From NCBI GenBank assembly GCA_023429685.1, contig JAEZDF010000158.1, forward strand, positions 1-8,007: a DNA stretch of 8,007 nucleotides, read 5' to 3'. Numbering within the stretch: position 1 is the stretch's first letter; every line of letters begins with the position of its first letter. This DNA is from Bacillota bacterium. GTDB lineage: Bacteria > Bacillota > Clostridia > Oscillospirales > Ruminococcaceae. Below are positions 1 to 5,452 of this stretch, piece by piece. Both the position numbers and the translations under genes were made by a program. The notes below the pieces were generated by a model that made no database searches, was not told the DNA's origin, and saw only the letters and a program-made list of their open reading frames with translations.

Positions 1-145
1 CCGCGCCCCAGGGCATTCCGGTTGCCGAAAGGATGTTCGGGTTTACAAAGATGATGTAAACCATGGTGAAGAACGTGGTAAAGCCCGCCATAATCTCGGT
101 GGAAACCGTGGTGCCGTTTTCCTTGAGTTTAAAGAATCTCTCCAT
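1..145 (-). CDS. NCS2-family purine/xanthine-type permease, N-terminal fragment
   Basis: This is the first 48 codons of a membrane transporter; the rest lies beyond the left edge of the window. The visible protein starts MERFFKLKENGTTVSTEIMA and continues into a first hydrophobic segment (GFTTFFTMVYIIFVNPNIL). This is the characteristic opening of the AzgA/PbuG-like branch of the NCS2 family, whose members import hypoxanthine, guanine, adenine or related bases by proton symport. The start is the ATG at 145-143, placed by a strong Shine-Dalgarno sequence five bases upstream. The substrate cannot be decided from this fragment. It is transcribed leftward, away from the liv operon, from its own promoter and a long structured leader, so the gene is probably regulated at RNA level or by a purine-responsive repressor. 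That regulation is an inference. Confidence 0.88.
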   Translation of the reverse strand, partial: MERFFKLKENGTTVSTEIMAGFTTFFTMVYIIFVNPNILSATGMPWGA

Positions 146-221
146 CTGACTTCCTCCTGTTTTTGTACACATTCGAATTGCGTTTTTCGGCGGATGAAGC
201 CCCAGCGCAATCCCTTTTCAT
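129..221 (-). CDS. Possible 30-residue upstream ORF overlapping the permease start
   Basis: An ATG at 221-219 is preceded on the minus strand by GGAGG with six bases of spacing, a ribosome binding site as good as that of the permease. The frame runs 30 codons (MKRDCAGASSAEKRNSNVYK..., basic and hydrophilic, no membrane segment) and stops with TAA at 131-129, 17 nt inside the permease gene in another frame. I recognise no family. It could be a short leader peptide that couples translation to the permease, or a chance ORF. The reasons to list it are the quality of its ribosome binding site and the fact that this site is complementary to an upstream block of the same leader (340-345). Confidence 0.25.
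   Translation of the reverse strand: MKRDCAGASSAEKRNSNVYKNRRKSDGEIL
151..159 (-). promoter_or_regulatory. Ribosome binding site of the NCS2 permease
   Basis: On the minus strand this reads CAGGAGGAA, a near-perfect Shine-Dalgarno sequence placed five bases before the ATG at 145. It fixes the permease start codon. It also lies inside the possible upstream ORF at 129-221, so translation of that ORF would run over it. Confidence 0.85.
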
Positions 222-286
222 ACAAACCCTCCGACCGTAATACGAATCTTACCCAAAGATACGTATAAAAAGACCACGAAAAATCG

Positions 287-318
287 GCATAAATCCCTTT
301 GTTGGTTGGGCTTTATGC
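287..318 (-). terminator. Hairpin in the permease leader, possible attenuator
   Basis: The arms GCATAAAgCCC (318-308) and GGGaTTTATGC (297-287) pair at ten of eleven positions around a ten-base loop. On the minus strand the stem is followed after three bases by TTTTT, which makes it a plausible but weak intrinsic terminator or pause site in the leader. On the plus strand the same stem is followed by GTATTTTTGTTGTT, which is more terminator-like, but no plus-strand gene runs into it. Premature termination of permease transcription is the likelier role given the promoter position. Confidence 0.45.
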
Positions 319-370
319 GTATTTTTGTTGTTACTTTTATCGGAGCGTTCGTATTACACTAAGCGTCTTT

Positions 371-400
371 ATTATACTTCAAATGTTAAAATAAAAGCAA
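371..400 (-). promoter_or_regulatory. Sigma-A promoter of the NCS2 permease leader
   Basis: On the minus strand there is a -35 box TTGCTT (400-395), an 18-bp spacer and a perfect -10 box TATAAT (376-371). Transcription would start near 364 and give a leader of about 220 nt before the permease ATG. The spacer is AT-rich, as expected for a strong Gram-positive promoter. Confidence 0.7.
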
Positions 401-589
401 CATAGTGTTCACATTTTGTGTCGCCATCTGTTATTTTTAGCATTGTGCACCAACCACATAGGGGTTATGCCAGATATATACTCACTTTTGCATAATATTT
501 CTCAAGCAGCAAACTTCATTTTTGGTTATTTTTAGGCAATCTGTCAGTTCGTTTTGCCATCAAACCGCAAACAGCATTTCTCACCCATA
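401..589. other. AT-rich intergenic region downstream of livF
   Basis: There is no gene here. It separates the end of the liv operon from the promoter of the permease; both are transcribed leftward. I see no convincing intrinsic terminator after livF, only a weak five-pair stem at 536-559 (GGCAA...TTGCC) without a T tract. An 11-base direct repeat, GTTATTTTTAG, occurs at 430-440 and 525-535, each time followed by G/C-CA-AT-type sequence. Read-through of liv transcripts toward the permease is therefore possible. Confidence 0.5.
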
Positions 590-1297
590 TTACAGTATGC
601 CGTTTACAATGGTGTGCGTACGGTCACAACCCTTACGCAGCCCGTCCGAGCCCTCGCCCGAGACCAAAACCGTCAAGCCTTCCCGCCTTCTGTTTTTAAT
701 AAACGCGTACACGTCGGCGCACAGCGCGGGCGAAAGCCCCATGGTCGGCTCATCGAGCAAAAGCAGCCTTGGGCGGCTCATCAGTGCGCGGGCGATTGCA
801 AGCATCTGCTGCTGCCCGCCCGAAAGCGTAAGCGCTTGTGCGTTGCGCTTTTCATACAACACAGGGAACAACGCATACATCCGCTCGATCTCACCCTGTA
901 CCCCCGTCTTTACGGTGTGCGCGCCGATTAACAGGTTCTCTTTTACCGTACACAACCCAAACACCCTGCGACCCTCGGGCACTAGCGCAATGCCAAGCCG
1001 CAGTCGTTCTTGTGTGCTGTTACCCGAAATATTCCGATAGCCATCCTTCGGCTCTGCCAAACCGCCCGTACCCGAAACAGAAAAGACCGAGCTTCCCTCC
1101 TTTTGCTCGCCCCCGTCGTACAGAATGCGCCCCGCGCTCAAGGGCAGCAGCCCTGCTATGGCAAGCATCACGGTGCTTTTGCCCGCACCGTTTACACCCA
1201 GCAGCGCCACCGCCTCCCCCTTTTTAACCTGCAGGCTAGCGTCATGCACCGCTGTGATCTGCCCGTACCTTACACAGATGTTCTCGACCCGTAGCAC
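590..1297 (-). CDS. livF: Branched-chain amino acid ABC transporter, ATP-binding protein LivF
   Basis: One of two cytoplasmic ATPases powering the LivHM channel. In the 235-residue product the Walker A motif is GVNGAGKS (34-41), the LivF-typical VPEGRRVF Q-loop segment is at 105-112, the signature LSGGQQQ starts at 157, and Walker B with the catalytic Glu, LLLLDEP, is at 177-183. The start is a GTG at 1297, seven bases after GGGAGG; an overlapping ATG is out of frame. Three oddities stand out. There is a glycine/serine-rich insertion of about 20-25 residues (about 61-96) before the Q-loop. The usual LLVEQNA-like H-loop region reads VLVSGEGSD (about 209-217). The protein ends at NGIL, where relatives continue for some 20 more residues. 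The core motifs are intact, so it may still bind ATP, with the LivG H-loop His compensating. An 82-nt gap separates it from livG. Confidence 0.88.
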   Translation of the reverse strand: MLRVENICVRYGQITAVHDASLQVKKGEAVALLGVNGAGKSTVMLAIAGLLPLSAGRILYDGGEQKEGSSVFSVSGTGGLAEPKDGYRNISGNSTQERLRLGIALVPEGRRVFGLCTVKENLLIGAHTVKTGVQGEIERMYALFPVLYEKRNAQALTLSGGQQQMLAIARALMSRPRLLLLDEPTMGLSPALCADVYAFIKNRRREGLTVLVSGEGSDGLRKGCDRTHTIVNGIL

Positions 1298-1379
1298 CGG
1301 CAGCCCTCCCCCTGTATCATAAATTTGCGGTGGCTCCTTGCAGTCAGCACCGTATGGCAGCTCCTTTTACCATCCGATC

Positions 1380-2132
1380 CTATTCCACGCCCAGTATCGC
1401 CTTTTTTACCGCCGTGTTCAAAAACACCTCGCGCGGCGTGCCCTCGGCAATCAGCCGTCCCGTATCCATCGCGTACAGCCGCCCGCACACCCGCTCCACA
1501 AACGCCATGTGGTGCTCGATGAGAAACAGCGTCAGGTCGTACCGCTCTTTTAGTTCACCGAGCAGCACCGCCAGCCGCTCGGTCTCCTCCTCGCACAGCC
1601 CGGCACAGGGCTCGTCTAAAAACAGCAGTCCGCACCCGCTAGACGCCACCGCAACCGCGCGGGCAAGCTCGCACAGCTTGCGCGTGCCGTAGGGCAATGC
1701 GCTCACGACAATATCTGCCTGCCCGCGCAGCCCGAGTGAATCAAGCAGCGCGTCACACCCGCAGTCTGTAATTCTCAGCGAATATATCACCGTTTGTATA
1801 TTCTCACGCACCGTCAAACCCTCAAACAGCCTAAGGTTTTGAAAGGTTCTGCCCACGCCCGCTCGCGCCAGCCGGTACGCGGGCGCGGTGTGCACCGCTA
1901 TGGGCTGCGGTATGACCGATAAACCCGCCTTTGTACGATGCGGGGTAAGGAATATCCTGCCCTCGTCGGGGTGCTCAAAGCCGGTAAGCAGCGCAAACAG
2001 CGTCGTCTTACCCGCCCCGTTCGAGCCGATGACCCCTACACTCTCGCCCTGCATAAGCGTAAGCGACACCCCCGCAACCGCCGTCACCCCGCCGTACCGC
2101 TTAACCACCCCGTCACAGGTTAAGAGCGGCAT
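1380..2132 (-). CDS. livG: Branched-chain amino acid ABC transporter, ATP-binding protein LivG
   Basis: The second cytoplasmic ATPase of the Liv importer, 250 residues. The motifs in order are Walker A GSNGAGKT (36-43), Q-loop GRTFQN (Gln98), signature LPYGTRKL (146-153), Walker B LLFLDEP (169-175) and H-loop LIEHH with His207. The C-terminal GRLIAEGTPREVF segment is typical of LivG. The signature keeps LPYG, as in many LivG proteins, but lacks the usual Gln-Gln/Arg-Arg that follows. The stretch between Q-loop and signature is about 48 residues, shorter than is usual for the family. The start is the ATG at 2132, six bases after GGAGGA. It overlaps the end of livM by 13 bp, so translation is probably coupled. 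The much longer open frame extending upstream to 2519 is only read-through of the livM region in another frame. Confidence 0.93.
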   Translation of the reverse strand: MPLLTCDGVVKRYGGVTAVAGVSLTLMQGESVGVIGSNGAGKTTLFALLTGFEHPDEGRIFLTPHRTKAGLSVIPQPIAVHTAPAYRLARAGVGRTFQNLRLFEGLTVRENIQTVIYSLRITDCGCDALLDSLGLRGQADIVVSALPYGTRKLCELARAVAVASSGCGLLFLDEPCAGLCEEETERLAVLLGELKERYDLTLFLIEHHMAFVERVCGRLYAMDTGRLIAEGTPREVFLNTAVKKAILGVE

Positions 2133-3016
2133 TTCGTCCTCCCCTTTCCCCTGTACCTTATAATCGTATACCCGATCAGGATTAGTGCATACACAATCAT
2201 GCGCAGGTTTGCAGCACCCTGTAACAGTGCGGCAAGCGCCTCCAGCGCCATGGCGGCAAGCATGGGTCCGATTATGGTACCCGTTCCGCCGATGACCACC
2301 GCCGCAAGGATATCCACCGACCGTGCAAACGTAAAATCTTTTGGACTGATAAACCCAAGCAACCCCGCATACAGCCCCCCCGCAAGCCCCGTCAGCCCCG
2401 CGGCAAGGGTAAACGCAAGCAGCTTCACCCCAAACGTGTTTACCCCCACCGCCTCGGCGGCGGTTTCGTCCTGCCCCATCGCGCGGCACAGCATCCCCCG
2501 ACGGCTGCCTGCAAACCACAGGCAGCCCGTTGCGCAGCCAAACGCCACAAGGTACGCCGTAAGCGGTGTCGTAAAGCGTGGGATGTCATACAGCCCTGCC
2601 GCACCGCCCAGCGCCTTGCTGTTTTCTAAAACCACACGCGTGATCTCGCCTAGCCCCATTGTCGCTACGGCAAGGTAATCGCCCCTTAGCCGCAGGACCA
2701 CCGCACCCAACGGCAACGCCACGGCGGCTGCGCACACCGCCCCCGCAACAAGCCCCGCCAGTTCACCAAACCCGCCCGAGAACGTACGCGTCACCGCTGC
2801 GCAGCTGTACGCGCCCGTCGCCATAAACACCGCCTGCCCCAAGCTGAGCTGACCCGCCATGCCCACACACAGGTCAAGCCCGCCCGCCATCACGGCTGCC
2901 ATCAGCATGCGCGAAAGCACCGCCGACGAGTAGCCGTCGCGGTCGAATAGCAGCAGTAAAGCAAGCGCGCCTATGCAGGCGGCAAAGTACCCCGTCCCAA
3001 GCGAGCGGTGTTTCAT
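2120..3016 (-). CDS. livM: Branched-chain amino acid ABC transporter permease LivM
   Basis: Integral membrane subunit that forms the translocation path together with LivH; 298 residues, the usual size. Family features are GLDLCVGMAGQLSLGQAVFM near residue 48, the GDYLAVATMGLGEI motif in the middle, ENSKALGGAAGL, and the C-terminal SVDILAAVVIGGTGTIIGPM. Hydrophobic segments occur throughout. The start is taken as the ATG at 3016, with AGGA about eight bases upstream. A longer frame reaching 3067 would add a charged, non-membrane extension (MARVWYTGRRWGEKDRR) without a good ribosome binding site. It lies 119 nt after livH and overlaps livG by 13 bp. Confidence 0.93.
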   Translation of the reverse strand: MKHRSLGTGYFAACIGALALLLLFDRDGYSSAVLSRMLMAAVMAGGLDLCVGMAGQLSLGQAVFMATGAYSCAAVTRTFSGGFGELAGLVAGAVCAAAVALPLGAVVLRLRGDYLAVATMGLGEITRVVLENSKALGGAAGLYDIPRFTTPLTAYLVAFGCATGCLWFAGSRRGMLCRAMGQDETAAEAVGVNTFGVKLLAFTLAAGLTGLAGGLYAGLLGFISPKDFTFARSVDILAAVVIGGTGTIIGPMLAAMALEALAALLQGAANLRMIVYALILIGYTIIRYRGKGRTKCRS

Positions 3017-3062
3017 CCGTCTATCCTTCTCCCCCCATCTACGCCCTGTATACCACACGCGC

Positions 3063-3136
3063 GCCATACGGCTTTAAAGCGTAATGCTGCACAGACCGTG
3101 GGTAGCCCAATATGCATAATGGTGCTTGCGTATGGC
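3063..3136 (-). repeat. Inverted repeat in the livH-livM spacer
   Basis: The 119-nt gap between livH and livM holds the perfect 8-bp arms GCCATACG (3063-3070 on plus) and CGTATGGC (3129-3136), with 58 bases between them. Just inside, AAGC and GCTT can extend the stem across a small bulge, and the interior contains the self-complementary GCTTTAAAGC and GGGCTACCC. One arm touches the livH stop codon. The same 8-mer recurs at 1351-1358 in the livG-livF gap. It could fold in the mRNA and tune expression of the downstream genes. No good T tract follows, so it is not a standard terminator. Confidence 0.4.
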
Positions 3137-4005
3137 TACCGTGTACCCGCCTTTGCGTTGGTCAGCCCGCCCGGGCGCACCAGCAAGAAGCCAATGAGCA
3201 GCGCAAACGACACAATATCGCGGCTGGCCGTGCCAAACGCCGCACCAGCGAACGCCTCACTCAGCCCCAGTACAAACCCGCCCAGCACCGCACCCGGCAC
3301 ACTACCAATGCCGCCGATGACCGCCGCCGCGAACGCCTTGAGCCCCGGGGCGACCCCCATCAGCGGGCTTAACAGGTACATCGAGCCATACACCGCGCCT
3401 GCCACCCCCGCAAGGGCGCAGCCCGCCGCAAACGCAAGGCTGACCGCCCCGCGCTCGTCAATCCCGCACAGGCGCGCCGCCGTGTTGTCGTCCGCCACCG
3501 CGCGCATTGCCCTGCCCGACCGTGTTTTGGTCAGCATCAGCTGCAGCGCGGCGGTCAGCACGATGCCGGCGGTAAGCGCCGCAAGCTTTATGGAGGGAAT
3601 GCGCACCGCCCCCAGTGTAACTACCCCGCCCGCAAAACCGGCTGGGTACGCCCGTGCCTCGGCACCAAACAGTAGCATCATGCCGTACTGCAGCAAGAGC
3701 GACACCCCCAGCGTCACGACAAGCAGCGGCATCCCCTTTGCCGCCAGCAATGGGCGGTAGCATACCCACTCAATCAACACACCGAGTGCCGCGCAAAGCA
3801 CCGCCGCAAACAGCGCGGATACCACAAGCCCCTGCCCGAGGTGCGCCGCGCACAGGTAGCCCGCGTATGCGCCCACCATCATCACATCACAGTGGGCAAG
3901 GTTTATGAGCCGTAGCACGCCGAACACCAGCGTGTACCCAAGCGCAATCAGCGCGTACACCGCGCCAACCGAAAGACCCGACACAATCTGTTCAAGCCAA
4001 AGCAT
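3136..4005 (-). CDS. livH: Branched-chain amino acid ABC transporter permease LivH
   Basis: Inner-membrane permease partner of LivM; 289 residues, normal length. It opens MLWLEQIVSGLSVGAVYALI and continues with GYTLVFGVLRLINLAHCDVMMVGAYAG, the LivH hallmark segment (usually NFAHGxxxMLGAY). It contains the cytoplasmic EAA-like loop RAVADDNTAARLCGID (about 165-180), which contacts the ATPases, and ends with the conserved GGIGSVPGAVLGGFVLGLSE block. The start is the ATG at 4005, preceded by GGGGAGG at about six bases. A longer frame from 4089 is just livK sequence in another register. It overlaps the end of livK by 14 bp, consistent with translational coupling. Confidence 0.94.
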   Translation of the reverse strand: MLWLEQIVSGLSVGAVYALIALGYTLVFGVLRLINLAHCDVMMVGAYAGYLCAAHLGQGLVVSALFAAVLCAALGVLIEWVCYRPLLAAKGMPLLVVTLGVSLLLQYGMMLLFGAEARAYPAGFAGGVVTLGAVRIPSIKLAALTAGIVLTAALQLMLTKTRSGRAMRAVADDNTAARLCGIDERGAVSLAFAAGCALAGVAGAVYGSMYLLSPLMGVAPGLKAFAAAVIGGIGSVPGAVLGGFVLGLSEAFAGAAFGTASRDIVSFALLIGFLLVRPGGLTNAKAGTR

Positions 4006-5230
4006 CCAAGCCCTCCCCGCCCGTGGAGACATACAGCCGCGCGCGCCGCTTTGTCGCGGATTGCTCCAGCCGAGGCAGGGTGGGCGCAATCACGTCAACG
4101 CCCTGCCGCACCCCGTTTTGAATGGCGATGATGTGCACCGCCTTCTGCGCGTTGTGGTTTTCATCGATGGTAATGCTGCCCGTTACCCCCTCGTAGTCCA
4201 CCGTATGGGCAAGCAGCGCAAGCAGCTCCCCCCTTGTTTTGCCCTCGGTCTGCTGAAGTGCCGCCGCAAACAGCCGTGCGCTGTCGTACCCCAAGGCGGC
4301 ATACGCGGGCGGGGCTGTTTTGTAAACCTGATAGTACCGCTCGGCAAAGCGGGAGGTCGTGCTGTCATCGGGCGCGTAGTGGTTTGAGTAATAGATGCCG
4401 CTCATCACGCTGCTGTCGCCGACCAGCTCGTCAAGGGCGGGCGTGTCAAACGCGTCGCCGGATAGGATGGGCACCGTTACCCCCTGCTCGGCAAGCTGAC
4501 GCAGCACCAGTGCCGCCTCGGTATAATAGGCGGGCACAAACAGCGCGTCAAACCGCTCTGCCTTGAGCCGCGCAATCACCCCGCCAAAGTCGGTCTCGCC
4601 GCCCGTGTAAAACTCCTGCGCGACAATCTCGCCGCCAGACGAGCGAAACAGCGCGGCAAACGCATCCCCCATGCCCCGTGCGTAATCGCTTGAGGACTCG
4701 ATGAGCATCGCGCATCTTCGGTAGCCCGCCTTATGGGCAAACCGCGCCATCGCGCCGCCCTGCATCGTGTCGGTATAGCAAAGGCGAATCATCTCATTCC
4801 TCGTGGCGGACTCAGGCACCAAGATATCCGCCGTGGCAGACGGCACGATAATCGGCACACCGCTTTCGGTGGCAAGCGACGCCTTCACCCCGCCCGACGT
4901 AGACGGACCGATGATGGCGGTAACCCCCTTGCGCTCGGCAAGACGGATGGCGGCAAGTGCCGCCTCCGCGTTCTCCGAACGGTTGTCGAGCACCACAAGC
5001 TCCACCGGTCGCCCGCTCACCCCGCCCGAAGCGTTAATCTCCTCCACCGCAAGGCGGATGCCGGACAGCGTCGCCTGCCCATACCACGCAAGCCGCCCCG
5101 TCAGCTCTAAGTTCACGCCAAGGCGGATGGTTTTATCCGTTTTCGCGCACCCGAGCAGGGCGGTAACGGCGGCCGTCATCGCAAGCCCCACCGCAACTGC
5201 CCTTGCCAACAACCTTGCCCTGCCGCGCAC
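3992..5230 (-). CDS. livK: Branched-chain amino acid ABC transporter substrate-binding lipoprotein
   Basis: Extracellular receptor that delivers substrate to LivHM; 412 residues, Peripla_BP_6 type. It has a basic n-region (MRGRARLLAR), a hydrophobic stretch and the lipobox LLGC, with Cys28 as the lipidated residue. The mature part shows IRLGVNLELTGRLAWYGQ and GIRLAVEEINASGGVSGRPV, then AIIGPSTSGG and VPIIVPSATAD, the standard ligand-cleft signatures. The start is a GTG at 5230: it is the only in-frame start between the upstream TAG and residue 18 and gives a full signal peptide. Its ribosome binding site (GGGGGGTAGGG) is poor. The substrate is assigned from the operon; this family also carries other amino acids, amides and urea-like compounds. 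The basic C-terminus overlaps livH by 14 bp. Confidence 0.9.
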   Translation of the reverse strand: MRGRARLLARAVAVGLAMTAAVTALLGCAKTDKTIRLGVNLELTGRLAWYGQATLSGIRLAVEEINASGGVSGRPVELVVLDNRSENAEAALAAIRLAERKGVTAIIGPSTSGGVKASLATESGVPIIVPSATADILVPESATRNEMIRLCYTDTMQGGAMARFAHKAGYRRCAMLIESSSDYARGMGDAFAALFRSSGGEIVAQEFYTGGETDFGGVIARLKAERFDALFVPAYYTEAALVLRQLAEQGVTVPILSGDAFDTPALDELVGDSSVMSGIYYSNHYAPDDSTTSRFAERYYQVYKTAPPAYAALGYDSARLFAAALQQTEGKTRGELLALLAHTVDYEGVTGSITIDENHNAQKAVHIIAIQNGVRQGVDVIAPTLPRLEQSATKRRARLYVSTGGEGLDALA

Positions 5231-5265
5231 AGCCCTACCCCCCGTCGTATTCGTTCTACTGCCAT

Positions 5266-5281
5266 TGTTATGCTAATAACA
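5266..5281. promoter_or_regulatory. Perfect 16-bp dyad, candidate operator of the liv operon
   Basis: The sequence TGTTATGCTAATAACA has 6-bp arms TGTTAT/ATAACA around a four-base centre. It covers the -10 box of the predicted livK promoter and sits 36 bp upstream of the start codon, where a dimeric repressor would block transcription. I do not recognise the repressor family, and no regulator gene is in the window. Confidence 0.4.
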
Positions 5282-5302
5282 GTGGATTTATGAGGTTGTG
5301 AA
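5273..5302 (-). promoter_or_regulatory. Probable promoter of the liv operon
   Basis: On the minus strand TTCACA (5302-5297), an 18-bp spacer and TATTAG (5278-5273) form a modest sigma-A promoter, with transcription starting near 5266 and a leader of about 36 nt before the livK GTG. The -10 box falls inside the dyad at 5266-5281, which suggests repression. No T-box core (the AGGGTGG-like segment) was found in the 5231-5357 gap, so tRNA-sensing control is unlikely. Confidence 0.4.
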
Positions 5303-5357
5303 GCGCGTGCTTTTCGGGCTTACCCCCGCCGCCGATATGCAATGATGAGAAATGGTA

Positions 5358-5387
5358 AAGGCGCAAAGCCATTCCGCTTTGCGCCTT
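5358..5387 (-). terminator. Terminator hairpin after the mannosyltransferase gene
   Basis: A perfect 12-bp stem, AAGGCGCAAAGC/GCTTTGCGCCTT, closes a six-base loop 66 bp beyond the stop codon of the mannosyltransferase. The downstream T tract on the minus strand is short and interrupted (the stem's own TT, then TACCATTTCTC). It therefore probably stops or reduces read-through into livK, though not with textbook efficiency. Its position marks the liv operon as a separate transcription unit. Confidence 0.65.
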
Positions 5388-5452
5388 ATCTGTATATTGT
5401 AACTAAAACAATCCGTTTTGTATTATTTCCCCCACGTTATTTCGTCGCGTTC

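Larger units (their letters stand above)
146..364 (-). promoter_or_regulatory. Structured 5' leader of the NCS2 permease, candidate regulatory RNA
   Basis: The leader is unusually long and holds several pairing elements. Block A at 348-357 (minus strand GTAATACGAA) is perfectly complementary to block A' at 237-246 (TTCGTATTAC). Block B at 340-345 (CTCCGA) is complementary to block B' at 229-234 (TCGGAG). The order is A-B-A'-B', so the two helices would cross as a pseudoknot or compete. A separate strong hairpin lies between them at 287-318. B' overlaps the ribosome binding site of the possible upstream ORF. I looked for the conserved core of the purine riboswitch (the G-rich J1/2 and the UUUCUACC-like segment) and did not find it. 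The ACGAAC in A and its inverted copy in A' also resemble the CGAA core of Firmicute PurR boxes, but about 100 bp apart instead of the usual 14-17. Function is inferred from position only. Confidence 0.45.

Noticed and set aside
146..364. Known purine riboswitch upstream of the permease
   Set aside because: I looked for the conserved three-way junction core and the loop sequences of the purine aptamer on the minus strand and did not see them.
522..1297. Several plus-strand open frames opposite livF, up to 172 codons
   Set aside because: No ribosome binding site or recognisable motifs. LivF on the minus strand explains this DNA.
2133..2519. N-terminal extension of LivG by 129 codons
   Set aside because: The extension is livM sequence in another frame. 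The ATG at 2132 has a strong ribosome binding site and starts exactly where LivG homologues start.
3017..3067. Longer LivM start at 3067
   Set aside because: It would add a charged non-membrane stretch with no ribosome binding site. The ATG at 3016 has AGGA at the right distance.
3008..3760. A 250-codon open frame on the plus strand
   Set aside because: It lies opposite livH and livM, which have clear family motifs. Its protein is low-complexity Ala/Pro/Ser/Thr, an artefact of high third-position GC on the other strand.
5231..5357. T-box leader for the amino acid transporter
   Set aside because: The gap is too short, lacks the AGGGTGG-type T-box sequence and shows only a simple promoter with a dyad.
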